From an uncultured Eubacteriales bacterium (GTDB lineage: Bacteria > Bacillota > Clostridia > Oscillospirales > Acutalibacteraceae), in assembly GCA_934477125.1 (NCBI GenBank), contig CAKSOL010000006.1, positions 62,001-126,000 of the forward strand: 64,000 bases of DNA. Reading direction: 5' to 3'. The notes beneath the pieces are model-generated. The model had not been told where the DNA came from, made no database searches, and saw only the letters and a program-made list of their open reading frames with translations. Both the position numbers and the translations under genes were made by a program. Positions 1 to 8,587 of this stretch are shown here, in pieces. Position 1 is the first letter of the stretch. Every line of letters starts with the position of its first letter.

Positions 1-1
1 G

Positions 2-859
2 CACGCGCTGCTGCTTGAGGGCGACGCAGGGCTCGGCAAGCGCACTCTTGCGCGCTGGATAGCCAAGGCTGTGCTTTGTACGGATGCGGAGCGCCCCTGC
101 GGAGAATGCCGCAGCTGCGTTCTGTTTGAGGCAGGAACCCATCCCGACCTTATTTCGGCAGAGCCGGAAAAGGGCAAAAAAAGCGTTTCGGTTGAGAAAA
201 TCAGGGAGCTGCGGCAGCAGGCGTTCGTTAAGCCGCATATTTCAAACCGGCGGGTTTTCCTGCTCGAAAACTGCGGAAATATGAACGAGCAGTCGCAGAA
301 TGCCCTGCTTAAAATACTTGAGGAGCCGCCGCGCGGAGTAACCTTTATTCTGACAGCGCCGTCGAGAACAGCGCTTCTGGATACGGTTGTTTCACGCTGT
401 GTTGTTATGACGCTTTCTCCCCCTGAGCGCCGGCAGGCGATACCTGCCCTGCAGGCTGCCGCCGCCGAAAACGGAATTGAGCTTTCAAGGGAAAATGCCG
501 ACGCCGCGCTTGACGCTGCCGCCGGAAATATCGGCGCCGCGCTGACTGCCGTTACCGGCAAAACCGATGAAACCGCAGCGGCGGCTGAAAGCTTTGTCGC
601 TCAGCTTTCTTCGGGAAAGAGAACCGAGCTTTTAAAGATATTGCAGCCGTTTTCCAAGGACAGGGTGGCGGCGGACAGACTGCTTTCGGCAATCCGCCGC
701 GAAACCGCGTCGGCAGTAAGAAGCGCAGGGCGGGACATTGCAAAAATGCGGATACTCAACCGCTTTTACAGCCAGCTTGACGAATACGACGGGCTGCTGA
801 AAACAAATATAAATCTACCGCTGCTGTTTACAGCGATGGTAAGCCGCATAGAGAGATAA
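2..859 (+). CDS. holB: DNA polymerase III delta' subunit, 5' end cut by window
   Basis: This is the clamp-loader subunit that, with delta and tau/gamma, opens the beta clamp onto primed DNA. The frame is open from base 2, so the start lies outside the window; the GTG at 71 is internal. A Walker A-like G-x-x-G-L-G-K-R lies at about bases 20-46. A four-cysteine zinc module follows (about bases 76-118), then the AAA+ conserved block N-A-L-L-K-x-L-E-E-P-P near base 300 and a Ser-Arg-Cys sensor motif near base 395. The next gene, ricT, begins 21 bases after the stop, an arrangement typical of Clostridia and Bacilli. Family assignment is confident; only the extreme N-terminus is missing. Confidence 0.93.
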   Translation, partial: HALLLEGDAGLGKRTLARWIAKAVLCTDAERPCGECRSCVLFEAGTHPDLISAEPEKGKKSVSVEKIRELRQQAFVKPHISNRRVFLLENCGNMNEQSQNALLKILEEPPRGVTFILTAPSRTALLDTVVSRCVVMTLSPPERRQAIPALQAAAAENGIELSRENADAALDAAAGNIGAALTAVTGKTDETAAAAESFVAQLSSGKRTELLKILQPFSKDRVAADRLLSAIRRETASAVRSAGRDIAKMRILNRFYSQLDEYDGLLKTNINLPLLFTAMVSRIER

Positions 860-880
860 TTAACGGAGGATTTGAAGCTA

Positions 881-1870
881 ATGACAGAGGTTATAAGTGT
901 TCAGTTCAGCGATAACGGCAGGAACTATTATTTCAACCCCAAGGGCAGGAAATATTCTGTCGGCGAGCTGGCGGTCGTCAATACCGCCAACGGAATATCG
1001 GCAGGAACCGTAAGCGAGGGCAACCATATGGTTGAGGACAGCGAAATAAAGGGTCAGCTGCAAAACGTTCTGCGCCCGGCAAATGAAAAGGATACCGCGC
1101 GGCTGCGGGAAAACTGTGAGCTTGAGCGCAAGGCGATGCCGGTCTGCGAGGAATACGCCGCAAGGCTCGGGCTTGAAATGAAGATAATCCGCGCGGAATA
1201 TTCCTTTGAGCGCGATAAGCTGACATTTTTCTTTACGGCGGACGGCAGGGTTGATTTCCGCGAGCTTGTAAAGCAGCTCGCCGCTAAATTCCATACCCGT
1301 ATAGAGCTGCGGCAGGTCGGAGTAAGAGACGAGGCGCGTATGCTCGGCGGACTCGGAATCTGCGGTCAGCCCTATTGCTGCCGGAGATTTCTCGATTCCT
1401 TTGTTCCCGTTTCGATTAAAATGGCAAAGGTTCAGGGACTGTCTCTCAATCCGTCAAAAATTTCGGGCAGCTGCGGCAGACTTATGTGCTGTCTGAAATA
1501 CGAGCAGGACGCTTATGAGTATCTCAATTCACTTACTCCGCGTGTCGGCGAGACCGTCGTGACCCCACAGGGCAGCGGAACGGTTACCGACGCCAATCCG
1601 ATTTCCGGCTGGGTATACGTTAAAACCGGAGAGGAAAACGCCGTTCCGGTTAAATTCCGCAGAGACGAGGTTATCCGCAGCGGAGACAGGAAATGCGCCG
1701 CAAGACCGGATAAAAGGGAAAGCGCAGCCGAGAACGGCGATTTTTCGGAAAGCGATACCGCCGATTTCGGCGAAAAGACCGGAGCGCGCTCCGAAAAGCC
1801 GCGCCGCCGGGAAAAGGGCAGAAATCAGCGGCGTCCGAAAAAAACAAGCGGCGGAGATAATGCGGAATGA
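881..1870 (+). CDS. ricT: PSP1-domain regulatory Fe-S protein RicT (YaaT)
   Basis: RicT is a component of the RicA-RicF-RicT complex, which binds Fe-S clusters and works with RNase Y in mRNA maturation and developmental control in Bacillus. The PSP1 domain occupies roughly the first 150 residues. Two cysteine clusters, C-G-Q-P-Y-C-C and C-G-R-L-M-C-C, follow near residues 160 and 200 and are the likely cluster ligands. The C-terminal 80 residues are charged and end in an Arg/Lys-rich tail. I chose ATG 881 because GGAGGA at 865-870 sits 10 bases upstream; the in-frame TTG at 872 touches the Shine-Dalgarno site. The stop overlaps the pth start (ATGA), implying translational coupling. Confidence 0.9.
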   Translation: MTEVISVQFSDNGRNYYFNPKGRKYSVGELAVVNTANGISAGTVSEGNHMVEDSEIKGQLQNVLRPANEKDTARLRENCELERKAMPVCEEYAARLGLEMKIIRAEYSFERDKLTFFFTADGRVDFRELVKQLAAKFHTRIELRQVGVRDEARMLGGLGICGQPYCCRRFLDSFVPVSIKMAKVQGLSLNPSKISGSCGRLMCCLKYEQDAYEYLNSLTPRVGETVVTPQGSGTVTDANPISGWVYVKTGEENAVPVKFRRDEVIRSGDRKCAARPDKRESAAENGDFSESDTADFGEKTGARSEKPRRREKGRNQRRPKKTSGGDNAE

Positions 1871-2457
1871 TATTTTCAAAAAAAGCGCCGGCGGTCGAAT
1901 GGCTTGTTGCAGGGCTGGGAAACCCCGGTATGCAGTATGAGGGAACGCGCCATAACGCCGGCTTTGCCGCGGCGGACCGCATTGCCGAAAAATGCGGAGC
2001 CGCGTTTGAAAAGCATAAGTTCGACGCAGTATGGAGTCTTTGCGAGCTCGGCGGAAAAAGAATACTTCTCGCGAAGCCGCAGACCTTTATGAACAATTCC
2101 GGCAGGGCTGTTTTGCAGCTTTCCTCCTTTTATAAAATCCCCGCCGACCGCATTATAATTATGTATGACGATATTTCGCTGCCGGTCGGAGGGCTGAGGG
2201 TCAGAACTCACGGGTCCCACGGCGGTCATAACGGAATGCGCGATATAACGGAGGTTATGGGAACCGAGAAAATAATGCGGGTAAGGATAGGAGTAGGGCA
2301 GAAGCCGCGCCCGGATTACGACCTTGCCGACTGGGTTCTTGGCAGGCTGCCCGAAGAACAGCTCGGCGACTTTAACAAGGCCGTAGAAAAAGCGGGAGAG
2401 GCGGTTGAGGAAATAATCTGCCGCGGTGCCGAAAGGGCAATGAACAAGTATAACTGA
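1867..2457 (+). CDS. pth: peptidyl-tRNA hydrolase
   Basis: This enzyme cleaves the ester bond of peptidyl-tRNAs released prematurely from ribosomes, recycling tRNA. The 196-residue length fits the bacterial Pth family. Visible motifs are G-L-G-N-P-G at about residues 16-21, T-R-H-N with the catalytic His at residue 29, the K-P-x-T-F-M-N-x-S-G segment, and G-S-H-G-G-H-N-G in the substrate-binding region. About ten residues precede the usual start of the fold. The ATG overlaps the ricT stop by four bases and mfd follows after two bases, so holB-ricT-pth-mfd look like one operon. Confidence 0.96.
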   Translation: MIFSKKAPAVEWLVAGLGNPGMQYEGTRHNAGFAAADRIAEKCGAAFEKHKFDAVWSLCELGGKRILLAKPQTFMNNSGRAVLQLSSFYKIPADRIIIMYDDISLPVGGLRVRTHGSHGGHNGMRDITEVMGTEKIMRVRIGVGQKPRPDYDLADWVLGRLPEEQLGDFNKAVEKAGEAVEEIICRGAERAMNKYN

Positions 2458-2459
2458 CT

Positions 2460-5400
2460 ATGAAATTTTTAAGTGATGTTTTTCTGAGGGACGCCGACTA
2501 TCGGCGGCTGCTGAACGCCGTAAGGGCGGAAAAGCTGCCTGCAGCGGCGAACGGGCTTTCCCGTATTCATAAGGCGGCGGTTGCGGCGGCTCTTTGCAGG
2601 CATACCGGAAAATTCACCGTTATAATAACCCACGATGAGCCGTCGGCGGCGGAGATATGCGGAGATATCCGCAGTATGGGACTTTCCGCCGCGGTTTTCC
2701 CCTCAAGGGATTATAACCTTGCGGATATTTCCGGATTTTCAAGAGAATATGAGCAAGCACGAGTTGATACCCTGTCCGGTCTGCTGGACGGGGCTTTCAG
2801 CGTTCTCTGCGTTTCGGCGGACGCCGCAATCGGGCGCACCGTTCCGCCCGAGGTGCTTTCAGGCGGCAGAATAACGCTCAAAACCGGAGACAGCGTTGAC
2901 GCCGGGCGGCTCTGCGAAAGCCTTGTCGCCTCGGGGTATACGCGAACCGAGCTTACCGAGGGAAAGGGACAGTTTTCGGGTCGCGGCGGAATAATCGATA
3001 TTTTCCCGACAGGCTTCAATATGCCGGTAAGAATTGAGCTATGGGGCGACGAAATAGACGGAATTGCTTATTTCGACGCCGAAACTCAGCGCCGCGGCGA
3101 GCCGATAGAGCAGATAACCGTAACCCCGGCGAGAGAGATAATCTATAAGCCGGAGGAGCTGCTCGAAAGGCTCGGAAATTACGAAAAATCCACCCGTTCG
3201 CTGACCGAAAAACAGCGCAGGGTGATTTCGGACGATATAGATTTGCTGAACGCCGGAATTTCGGTCTGCCCGGACAGGTATATTCCTTTGCTTTACGGCG
3301 ACAGCAGCGTTTTCGACTATTTTTCCGAGGCTCTGCTGTTAGTATGCGAAAGCGGAAATATGAACGAGCGGCTCAAGGCGCTTTCCTGGCAGCAGCAGGA
3401 GGATATAAAGGGACTTCTGGAGGACGGCTTTGTTTCAAAGGGTACTTCGGGGCTTTGGCTGCAAAAAGCCGAGCTTTATGAGAAGCTGGAAAGAGCCGTT
3501 TTTCTCGAAAACTTTCCGCGCGGACAGTATGAGCTGCCGCTTAAGGAGCTTATTCAGTTCAACTATAAGCGCTCCTCGCCTTGGACCGGGGATATATCGG
3601 TTCTCTGCGAGGATATAGCCTATCTTAACGAAAACAAGGGCTGCGCCGTCATTTTAGCAGGTGAGCAGAGGGCGGCGCAGGTGCTTTGCGAACAGCTTGC
3701 CGAGCGGAAAATTCCGGCTGTCTTCGACCCCGACCCCGAAAGCCTGCCCGAAAGCGGAATAATCGTTTCGCTCGGCGGCTTGTCGGACGGCTTTGAGCTG
3801 CCCTCCGCCGGATTTACGCTTATAACCCACCGCTATATAGCGCCGGAGGGCAAAAGGAAAATAACCCGTCCGAAAAATGCGCGGGAAATCGGCTCTCTCG
3901 ATGAGCTGCACCCCGGCGACTATGTTGTTCACTCGGCTCACGGTATCGGAGTTTTCGACGGTGTCCGGAGGATAACCAACGCCGGAGTTACAAAGGATTA
4001 TATAAAAATACGCTATCGCGGCAGCGACGTTCTGTATGTTCCCGTAACCCAGCTTGACCTGGTTTCAAAATACGTCGGCGCGGCGGAGGAGGGCGGAATA
4101 AGGCTCAACCGTCTCGGCGGACAGGAATGGCAGAAAACTCGCGCAAGGGTAAGGGCGGCGGTTCGGGATATGGCGAAACAGCTGACCGCGCTTTATGCAA
4201 AGCGAATGTCAACCCCCGGCTATGCCTTTTCTCCCGATACCGATTTGCAGAACAATTTCGAGCGGCGGTTTGAATACGACGAGACCGACGACCAGCTGCG
4301 CTGTATCAGCGAAATCAAGCGCGATATGGAGCGTCCCGTTCCGATGGACCGTCTGCTCTGCGGAGACGTCGGCTTCGGAAAAACCGAGGTCGCCCTGCGC
4401 GCGGCGTTCAAATGTATAAGCGAGGGAAAGCAGTGCGCCCTGCTTGTTCCGACAACCATTCTCGCAATGCAGCATTATAACACCGTTCTGCGCAGATTCG
4501 GCGATATGCCGGTTACGGTTAAGCTGCTTTCGCGCTTTGTTTCCCCCTCGGAGCAGGAAAAAACAGTTGCGGGACTGCGGCGCGGCAGCGTTGATATGGT
4601 TATAGGAACCCACCGCCTTATTTCCAAGGACGTTACCTTTAAAAATATAGGGCTTGTTATTATTGACGAGGAGCAGAGGTTCGGCGTTGCGCAGAAGGAG
4701 CGGCTGAAGGAGCTTTACCCCTTTGTTGACATTCTTACCCTCAGCGCAACCCCGATTCCCAGAACGCTCAATATGGCGATGTCGGGACTCAGGGACATGT
4801 CGGCTATCGAAGAGGCTCCCGGCGACCGTCACCCGGTTCAGACCTATGTTTTGGAGCAGAATAATGGTGTTCTGACAGAGGCAATAAACAGGGAGCTGCG
4901 CCGCGGAGGACAGGTATACTATCTGCATAACAGAGTAGATACAATAGATACCTGCGCCGCAAGGCTTGCCGCAAGAATACCGCAGGCAAGAATCGGCACG
5001 GCTCACGGCAAAATGACCGAGGAGCAGCTGAGCAATATCTGGCGGCAGCTGCTGGAGCACGAAATAGATATACTTGTCTGCACGACGATAATAGAAACCG
5101 GAGTTGACGTTCCCAACGCCAACACCCTGATAATCGAAAACGCCGACTGTATGGGGCTGTCGCAGCTGCATCAGCTGCGCGGCAGGGTCGGGCGTTCCCC
5201 CCGCAGGGCTTACGCCTATTTCTGCTTTGCCGGCGGCAGGCAGCTTTCGGAGGTGGCTTCCAAAAGACTGGAGGCTATCCGCGAATACACCGAGTTCGGC
5301 TCAGGCTTTAAAATCGCTATGCGCGACCTTGAAATAAGGGGCGCAGGCAGTATTTTGGGCGGCGAGCAGCACGGCAATATGGAGGCTGTCGGCTACGATA

Positions 5401-5909
5401 TGTATTTAAAGCTGCTTGCCGAGGCTGTCGGCGAGCAGAACGGCGAACAGCCGGCGGCAGAGCCGGAATGTACGGTTGACCTTAATATATCGGCGCATAT
5501 TCCGGAGGATTATATAACCTCGCTGCCTGCGCGGCTCGGAATTTATAAGCGGATTGCCGATATCAGAAGTCAGGACGATGCGGAGGATGTTATCGACGAG
5601 CTTTGCGACCGTTTCGGAGAGCCTCCGAGGGCGGTTATGGGGCTTATCGATATCGCGCTGCTGCGCGGAAAGGCTGCCGCCGCCGGAATAAGCGAAATAA
5701 CCGGAACCCCGGACGGGCGCGCAAGGCTCGCCGTTACGCGAACCGACCCGGAGGTTATTTCCCTGCTTTCAGCGGCGTTCGGACCGAGATTTTCAATTCT
5801 CGCAAGCGGCGCCCCGGCTTATCAGATTAAGCTTGCAAAGGGTCAGCGGATGAACGGGCTTATAAACGAACTCGGAAAGGCGCTTTCGGGCAAAAACAGC
5901 GGAAAATAA
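2460..5909 (+). CDS. mfd: transcription-repair coupling factor Mfd
   Basis: Mfd displaces RNA polymerase stalled at DNA lesions and recruits UvrA for nucleotide excision repair. The 1149-residue length is normal. From the N-terminus I see the UvrB-homology region, the RNA polymerase-interacting domain (H-P-G-D-Y-V-V-H followed by G-I-G near residue 490), and a RecG-like translocase with Walker A G-D-V-G-F-G-K-T at residues 635-642. The DEEQ box starts near residue 736 and is followed by S-A-T-P-I-P-R-T-L and Q-L-x-Q-L-R-G-R-V-G-R. A C-terminal TRCF domain closes the protein. It starts two bases after the pth stop. No clear T-tract terminator follows it before the next promoter. Confidence 0.97.
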   Translation: MKFLSDVFLRDADYRRLLNAVRAEKLPAAANGLSRIHKAAVAAALCRHTGKFTVIITHDEPSAAEICGDIRSMGLSAAVFPSRDYNLADISGFSREYEQARVDTLSGLLDGAFSVLCVSADAAIGRTVPPEVLSGGRITLKTGDSVDAGRLCESLVASGYTRTELTEGKGQFSGRGGIIDIFPTGFNMPVRIELWGDEIDGIAYFDAETQRRGEPIEQITVTPAREIIYKPEELLERLGNYEKSTRSLTEKQRRVISDDIDLLNAGISVCPDRYIPLLYGDSSVFDYFSEALLLVCESGNMNERLKALSWQQQEDIKGLLEDGFVSKGTSGLWLQKAELYEKLERAVFLENFPRGQYELPLKELIQFNYKRSSPWTGDISVLCEDIAYLNENKGCAVILAGEQRAAQVLCEQLAERKIPAVFDPDPESLPESGIIVSLGGLSDGFELPSAGFTLITHRYIAPEGKRKITRPKNAREIGSLDELHPGDYVVHSAHGIGVFDGVRRITNAGVTKDYIKIRYRGSDVLYVPVTQLDLVSKYVGAAEEGGIRLNRLGGQEWQKTRARVRAAVRDMAKQLTALYAKRMSTPGYAFSPDTDLQNNFERRFEYDETDDQLRCISEIKRDMERPVPMDRLLCGDVGFGKTEVALRAAFKCISEGKQCALLVPTTILAMQHYNTVLRRFGDMPVTVKLLSRFVSPSEQEKTVAGLRRGSVDMVIGTHRLISKDVTFKNIGLVIIDEEQRFGVAQKERLKELYPFVDILTLSATPIPRTLNMAMSGLRDMSAIEEAPGDRHPVQTYVLEQNNGVLTEAINRELRRGGQVYYLHNRVDTIDTCAARLAARIPQARIGTAHGKMTEEQLSNIWRQLLEHEIDILVCTTIIETGVDVPNANTLIIENADCMGLSQLHQLRGRVGRSPRRAYAYFCFAGGRQLSEVASKRLEAIREYTEFGSGFKIAMRDLEIRGAGSILGGEQHGNMEAVGYDMYLKLLAEAVGEQNGEQPAAEPECTVDLNISAHIPEDYITSLPARLGIYKRIADIRSQDDAEDVIDELCDRFGEPPRAVMGLIDIALLRGKAAAAGISEITGTPDGRARLAVTRTDPEVISLLSAAFGPRFSILASGAPAYQIKLAKGQRMNGLINELGKALSGKNSGK

Positions 5910-6019
5910 GGGCTTTCCGGCGGAGCGCGGGCAGAAGTCTCATCGGCTTTGCCCGTCAGCCGAAACCGCCCCGGCTGAACGGAAATTTTAAAACCACGGG
6001 AAAATTTATAAATTTTTTG

Positions 6020-6048
6020 TAGACTTTTGAAACAGTTTGGTATATAAT
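6020..6048 (+). promoter_or_regulatory. sigma-A-type promoter for the foldase-like lipoprotein gene
   Basis: A perfect TATAAT lies at 6043-6048, and TAGACT at 6020-6025 gives a 17-base spacer, 4/6 matching the -35 consensus. It lies in a short A+T-rich stretch between mfd and the next ORF and would initiate near 6055. A closer TTGAAA at 6027-6032 has too short a spacer (10 bases). Confidence 0.55.
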
Positions 6049-6080
6049 TAGCGTATATGTTTTTACGGAGGGAAATCCTG

Positions 6081-7220
6081 ATGAAACTGATTAAGAAAAT
6101 TACGGCGGCGGCTCTTGCCGGAATGCTTATGCTTTCCGCAGCCGCCTGCCACAAGAAAAACGAAACCGCCGTTACCGTCGGCGGAGTTAAATTTACGTCG
6201 GCTTATTATATGTGCGCTATGATTTACAGCGATATGCAGGCGCGCCAGAAGGTTGACGATGCAAAGAGCGGCGACACAAGCTCCGACAGCTCGACCTCGT
6301 CGGAAACGGATTACACAAAGGAAAAGATTGACGGCGTTGACTATTCAAAATACGTTAAGGACGAAACCCTTAAAAGCCTTAAAAAAATAGCCGCCTATAA
6401 GCTCCTTTGCGAAAAGAACAAGCTTGAAATAGATAAGGATACTGCCGACCAGACCAAGCAGAGCGCCGAAAGTATGTGGAGCTACGGTTATTCGACGATG
6501 TTTGAGAATAACGGGGTTTATAAGGCTACATTCCTTCAGTATACCGCAGATTCAAACTATGCGGAAACTTATTTTGACCACGTATACGGCAAGGACGGAA
6601 CGAATCCGGTATCGGCGGAGGAGGTTTCCGCGAAGATGCTTGAAAAGTTTGTGCTGCTCCAGTATATCAACGCAAGCTTTACAACGACCGATTCCTCGAC
6701 CGGAAGCTCAACCAAGCTTTCCGACGACGAGATAACCTCCCTCAAAACAAAGATTAACGGCTATGCGGACGAAATAAATTCCGGCAAAAAGACCTTTGAG
6801 CAGGTTTACCACGAATACAATAATACTGAGGAATCGAGCGATAATCAGTCCTCCTCCGATGAAACGCCGGGAGACGCCGCCGAGAAATTGAAGCCGGTTT
6901 ATAACCACGCTTCGGTTTACGGCGACAGCGATACCGTTTATAAAAACGATAATTACGGCACCGTAAAGGAAATGACGGCGGGACAGGCAAAGGTTATAGA
7001 GCTTGCGGACAACGGCGGTCTGCTGCTTGTCGTTAAGCGTGACCTTGCCTCCGACCCTTATTATGTTGACCAGCTGGACAGCCCTACGCGGCATCTTCTT
7101 AAGGACGCCGATATGGACAAGGAGCTTGAGGCTTTCCTCAAGGATGTTAAAATCGACGTAAGCTCCTATGCAACCGACCGTTTCAAGGTCAAAAAGATTA
7201 AATATCCCTCAGCATCCTAA
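6081..7220 (+). CDS. extracytoplasmic lipoprotein, PrsA/SurA-like foldase candidate
   Basis: The protein starts with a basic n-region, a hydrophobic segment and a lipobox (L-S-A-A-A-C, Cys near residue 24), so it is a predicted membrane-anchored lipoprotein. The remaining ~355 residues are Lys/Asp/Ser-rich and helical with a low-complexity Ser/Asp stretch near residue 70, resembling SurA/PrsA-type chaperones. I cannot point to a clean parvulin catalytic domain, so peptidyl-prolyl isomerase activity is only possible. A PrsA-like gene directly after mfd is common in Clostridia, which supports the guess. I chose ATG 6081 because GGAGGG (6067-6072) lies 8 bases upstream; the in-frame ATG at 6057 has no such site. 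Confidence 0.7.
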   Translation: MKLIKKITAAALAGMLMLSAAACHKKNETAVTVGGVKFTSAYYMCAMIYSDMQARQKVDDAKSGDTSSDSSTSSETDYTKEKIDGVDYSKYVKDETLKSLKKIAAYKLLCEKNKLEIDKDTADQTKQSAESMWSYGYSTMFENNGVYKATFLQYTADSNYAETYFDHVYGKDGTNPVSAEEVSAKMLEKFVLLQYINASFTTTDSSTGSSTKLSDDEITSLKTKINGYADEINSGKKTFEQVYHEYNNTEESSDNQSSSDETPGDAAEKLKPVYNHASVYGDSDTVYKNDNYGTVKEMTAGQAKVIELADNGGLLLVVKRDLASDPYYVDQLDSPTRHLLKDADMDKELEAFLKDVKIDVSSYATDRFKVKKIKYPSAS

Positions 7221-7221
7221 A

Positions 7222-7263
7222 AAAATTCCCTGTATCCGCACGTTCGCAGATACAGGGAATTTT
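7222..7263. terminator. intrinsic terminator after the foldase-like gene
   Basis: A perfect 15-bp stem (7222-7236 with 7249-7263) encloses a 12-base loop. The stem begins with an A-run and ends with a T-run, so it can act in either direction. It starts immediately after the stop codon at 7220. Confidence 0.85.
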
Positions 7264-7289
7264 AGAGTATTATGTTTGGAGGCGCGGAT

Positions 7290-7361
7290 ATGAGAAAGCG
7301 TATGTATACGGAAAATCCGCACCGCCGTTCGGAATATGCGGTATTAACGGGTGAAGTATGA
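7290..7361 (+). CDS. candidate 23-residue leader/small protein
   Basis: An ATG at 7290 opens a 23-codon frame that is Arg/Tyr/Glu-rich and has no hydrophobic segment. It is preceded by a strong Shine-Dalgarno site (GGAGG, 7279-7283) at a six-base spacing. Its TGA overlaps the ATG of the next gene (ATGA at 7358-7361), the classic geometry of translational coupling, and that next gene lacks a good ribosome binding site of its own. I infer either a translated coupling leader or a genuine small protein. The product is not recognised, and the call rests on signal geometry, not homology. Confidence 0.5.
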   Translation: MRKRMYTENPHRRSEYAVLTGEV

Positions 7362-7771
7362 TAATTGCGGTTTGTCTTGATAATAACGGCGGTATGATGT
7401 TCAATAACCGCCGCCAGAGCCGCGACAGCGCGGTTATAGCCGATATTGCGGCGGAATGCGGCGGCAGGATTTTCTGCGGCGGCTATTCTCTGCCGCTTTT
7501 TTCCGGGCTGGGACTGGAGGTAAGGGCGTCTCAGGACTTTTTGAGCGCCGCCGGCGAGGGCGACCTCTGCTTTGTTGAAAATCTGCCGTTTGAGGAATGG
7601 AAAACGGCGGAAAAGATCATAGCTTACCGCTGGAACAGGCTTTACCCCGGCGACCTGCGCTGCATTCCGCTGCCCGGTGACAGCCGGCTGTTCCGGCTTG
7701 CCGGCAGAACCGAATTTCCCGGAACCTCGCATGAAAAAATAACCAAAGAGGTATATGAAAAATGCGGATAA
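7358..7771 (+). CDS. conserved 137-residue protein of unknown function
   Basis: A soluble protein without signal peptide or membrane segment. It opens with a hydrophobic strand ending in D-N-N-G-G, followed by N-R-R-Q-S-R-D, and is rich in Gly, Cys and aromatic residues. I recall similar short proteins from gut Firmicutes labelled 'ribonuclease Z', but I see no H-x-H-x-D-H metallo-beta-lactamase motif, so I would not carry that name over. It overlaps the upstream 23-codon ORF by four bases and the downstream exported nuclease by ten, so the three are probably co-translated. Function unknown. Confidence 0.7.
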   Translation: MIIAVCLDNNGGMMFNNRRQSRDSAVIADIAAECGGRIFCGGYSLPLFSGLGLEVRASQDFLSAAGEGDLCFVENLPFEEWKTAEKIIAYRWNRLYPGDLRCIPLPGDSRLFRLAGRTEFPGTSHEKITKEVYEKCG

Positions 7772-8478
7772 AAAGAGGACTGTCTCTCGCGCTATGCCTT
7801 GCTTTAGCCGTATTTTCCGCAGGCTGCGCGAAAATTAGTATCGTTTGGAACGATGCTGAACCGAGCCGCCCGGAAAGCTCGTCTCAGACCTCGGCGGACG
7901 TTTGGGAATATTCCGGTGAGGCTTATACCCCGCTCGGCTCCGCTCCGCAGTTTTCAGCGGAGGAGCTGTCGCGAGAGCCGTTCGAGAGCTATTCCGAGCT
8001 TGATTCGCTCGGCAGATGCGGAAAAGCCGAGGCGCTCTGCGGCAGGGAACTTATGCCGACCGGGGAGCGCGGAAGCATAGGAAGCATAAAGCCGAGCGGC
8101 TGGCACACCGTTAAATACGATTTTATAAACGGAAAATACCTTTATAACCGCTGTCATCTGATAGGCTGGCAGTTGACCGGGCAGAACGCAAACCCGAAAA
8201 ATCTTATAACCGGCACGCGTTATCTCAATACCGAGGGAATGCTGCCGTTTGAAAATATGATTGCCGATTATATAAAGGAAACCGGAAATCACGTTTTATA
8301 CCGCGTAACTCCCGATTTCAGAGAAGATGAATCGGTAGCGCGCGGAGTTCAGATTGAGGCGCTTTCGGTTGAGGACGGCGGCGACGGCATTTGCTTTAAC
8401 GTTTATGTCTATAACGTTCAGCCGGGCGTTGTCATAGACTATTCGACCGGCGACAGCCGCGCGGAAGAAAATAATTGA
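7762..8478 (+). CDS. secreted DNA/RNA non-specific endonuclease lipoprotein
   Basis: An N-terminal signal with lipobox (V-F-S-A-G-C, Cys near residue 22) predicts a cell-surface lipoprotein. A Ser/Glu-rich linker follows. The C-terminal part (about residues 75-230) resembles the EndA/streptodornase-type beta-beta-alpha-metal nuclease family: N-R-C-H-L-I-G-W-Q-L-T-G, then an Asn-rich segment N-L-I-T-G-T-R-Y-L-N, where the His and following Asn would be catalytic and metal-binding. Such enzymes degrade extracellular nucleic acid for nutrition or biofilm turnover. The classic D-R-G-H is replaced by N-R-C-H, as in the streptodornase branch. It overlaps the preceding unknown gene by ten bases. Confidence 0.85.
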   Translation: MRIKRGLSLALCLALAVFSAGCAKISIVWNDAEPSRPESSSQTSADVWEYSGEAYTPLGSAPQFSAEELSREPFESYSELDSLGRCGKAEALCGRELMPTGERGSIGSIKPSGWHTVKYDFINGKYLYNRCHLIGWQLTGQNANPKNLITGTRYLNTEGMLPFENMIADYIKETGNHVLYRVTPDFREDESVARGVQIEALSVEDGGDGICFNVYVYNVQPGVVIDYSTGDSRAEENN

Positions 8479-8494
8479 AAAATACCGAAAAGCT

Positions 8495-8519
8495 CCCCCG
8501 GATTTTTATTTTCCGGGGG
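8495..8519 (+). terminator. intrinsic terminator after the nuclease gene
   Basis: An 8-bp G+C-rich stem (8495-8502 with 8512-8519) with a T/A-rich loop is followed by a T-rich tail. The tail runs into the -35 region of the next promoter. Confidence 0.75.
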
Positions 8520-8548
8520 TTTACTTTTATCCGGTTATCAGCTATAAT
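8520..8548 (+). promoter_or_regulatory. promoter of the beta-galactosidase gene
   Basis: TATAAT at 8543-8548 lies 17 bases from TTTACT at 8520-8525 (4/6 match). Transcription would begin near 8555, giving a leader of about 33 bases. No obvious operator palindrome is seen around it. Confidence 0.6.
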
Positions 8549-8587
8549 AATACTGAATTTATAAAATAAGCTTTAATAGGTGATTTT

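Noticed and set aside
4209..5171. A 320-codon minus-strand frame inside mfd
   Set aside because: It lies opposite the helicase motifs of mfd and lacks any start signal or recognisable domain.
7358..7771. Naming the 137-residue protein ribonuclease Z
   Set aside because: The metallo-beta-lactamase metal-binding motif is absent, and the length is less than half of RNase Z.
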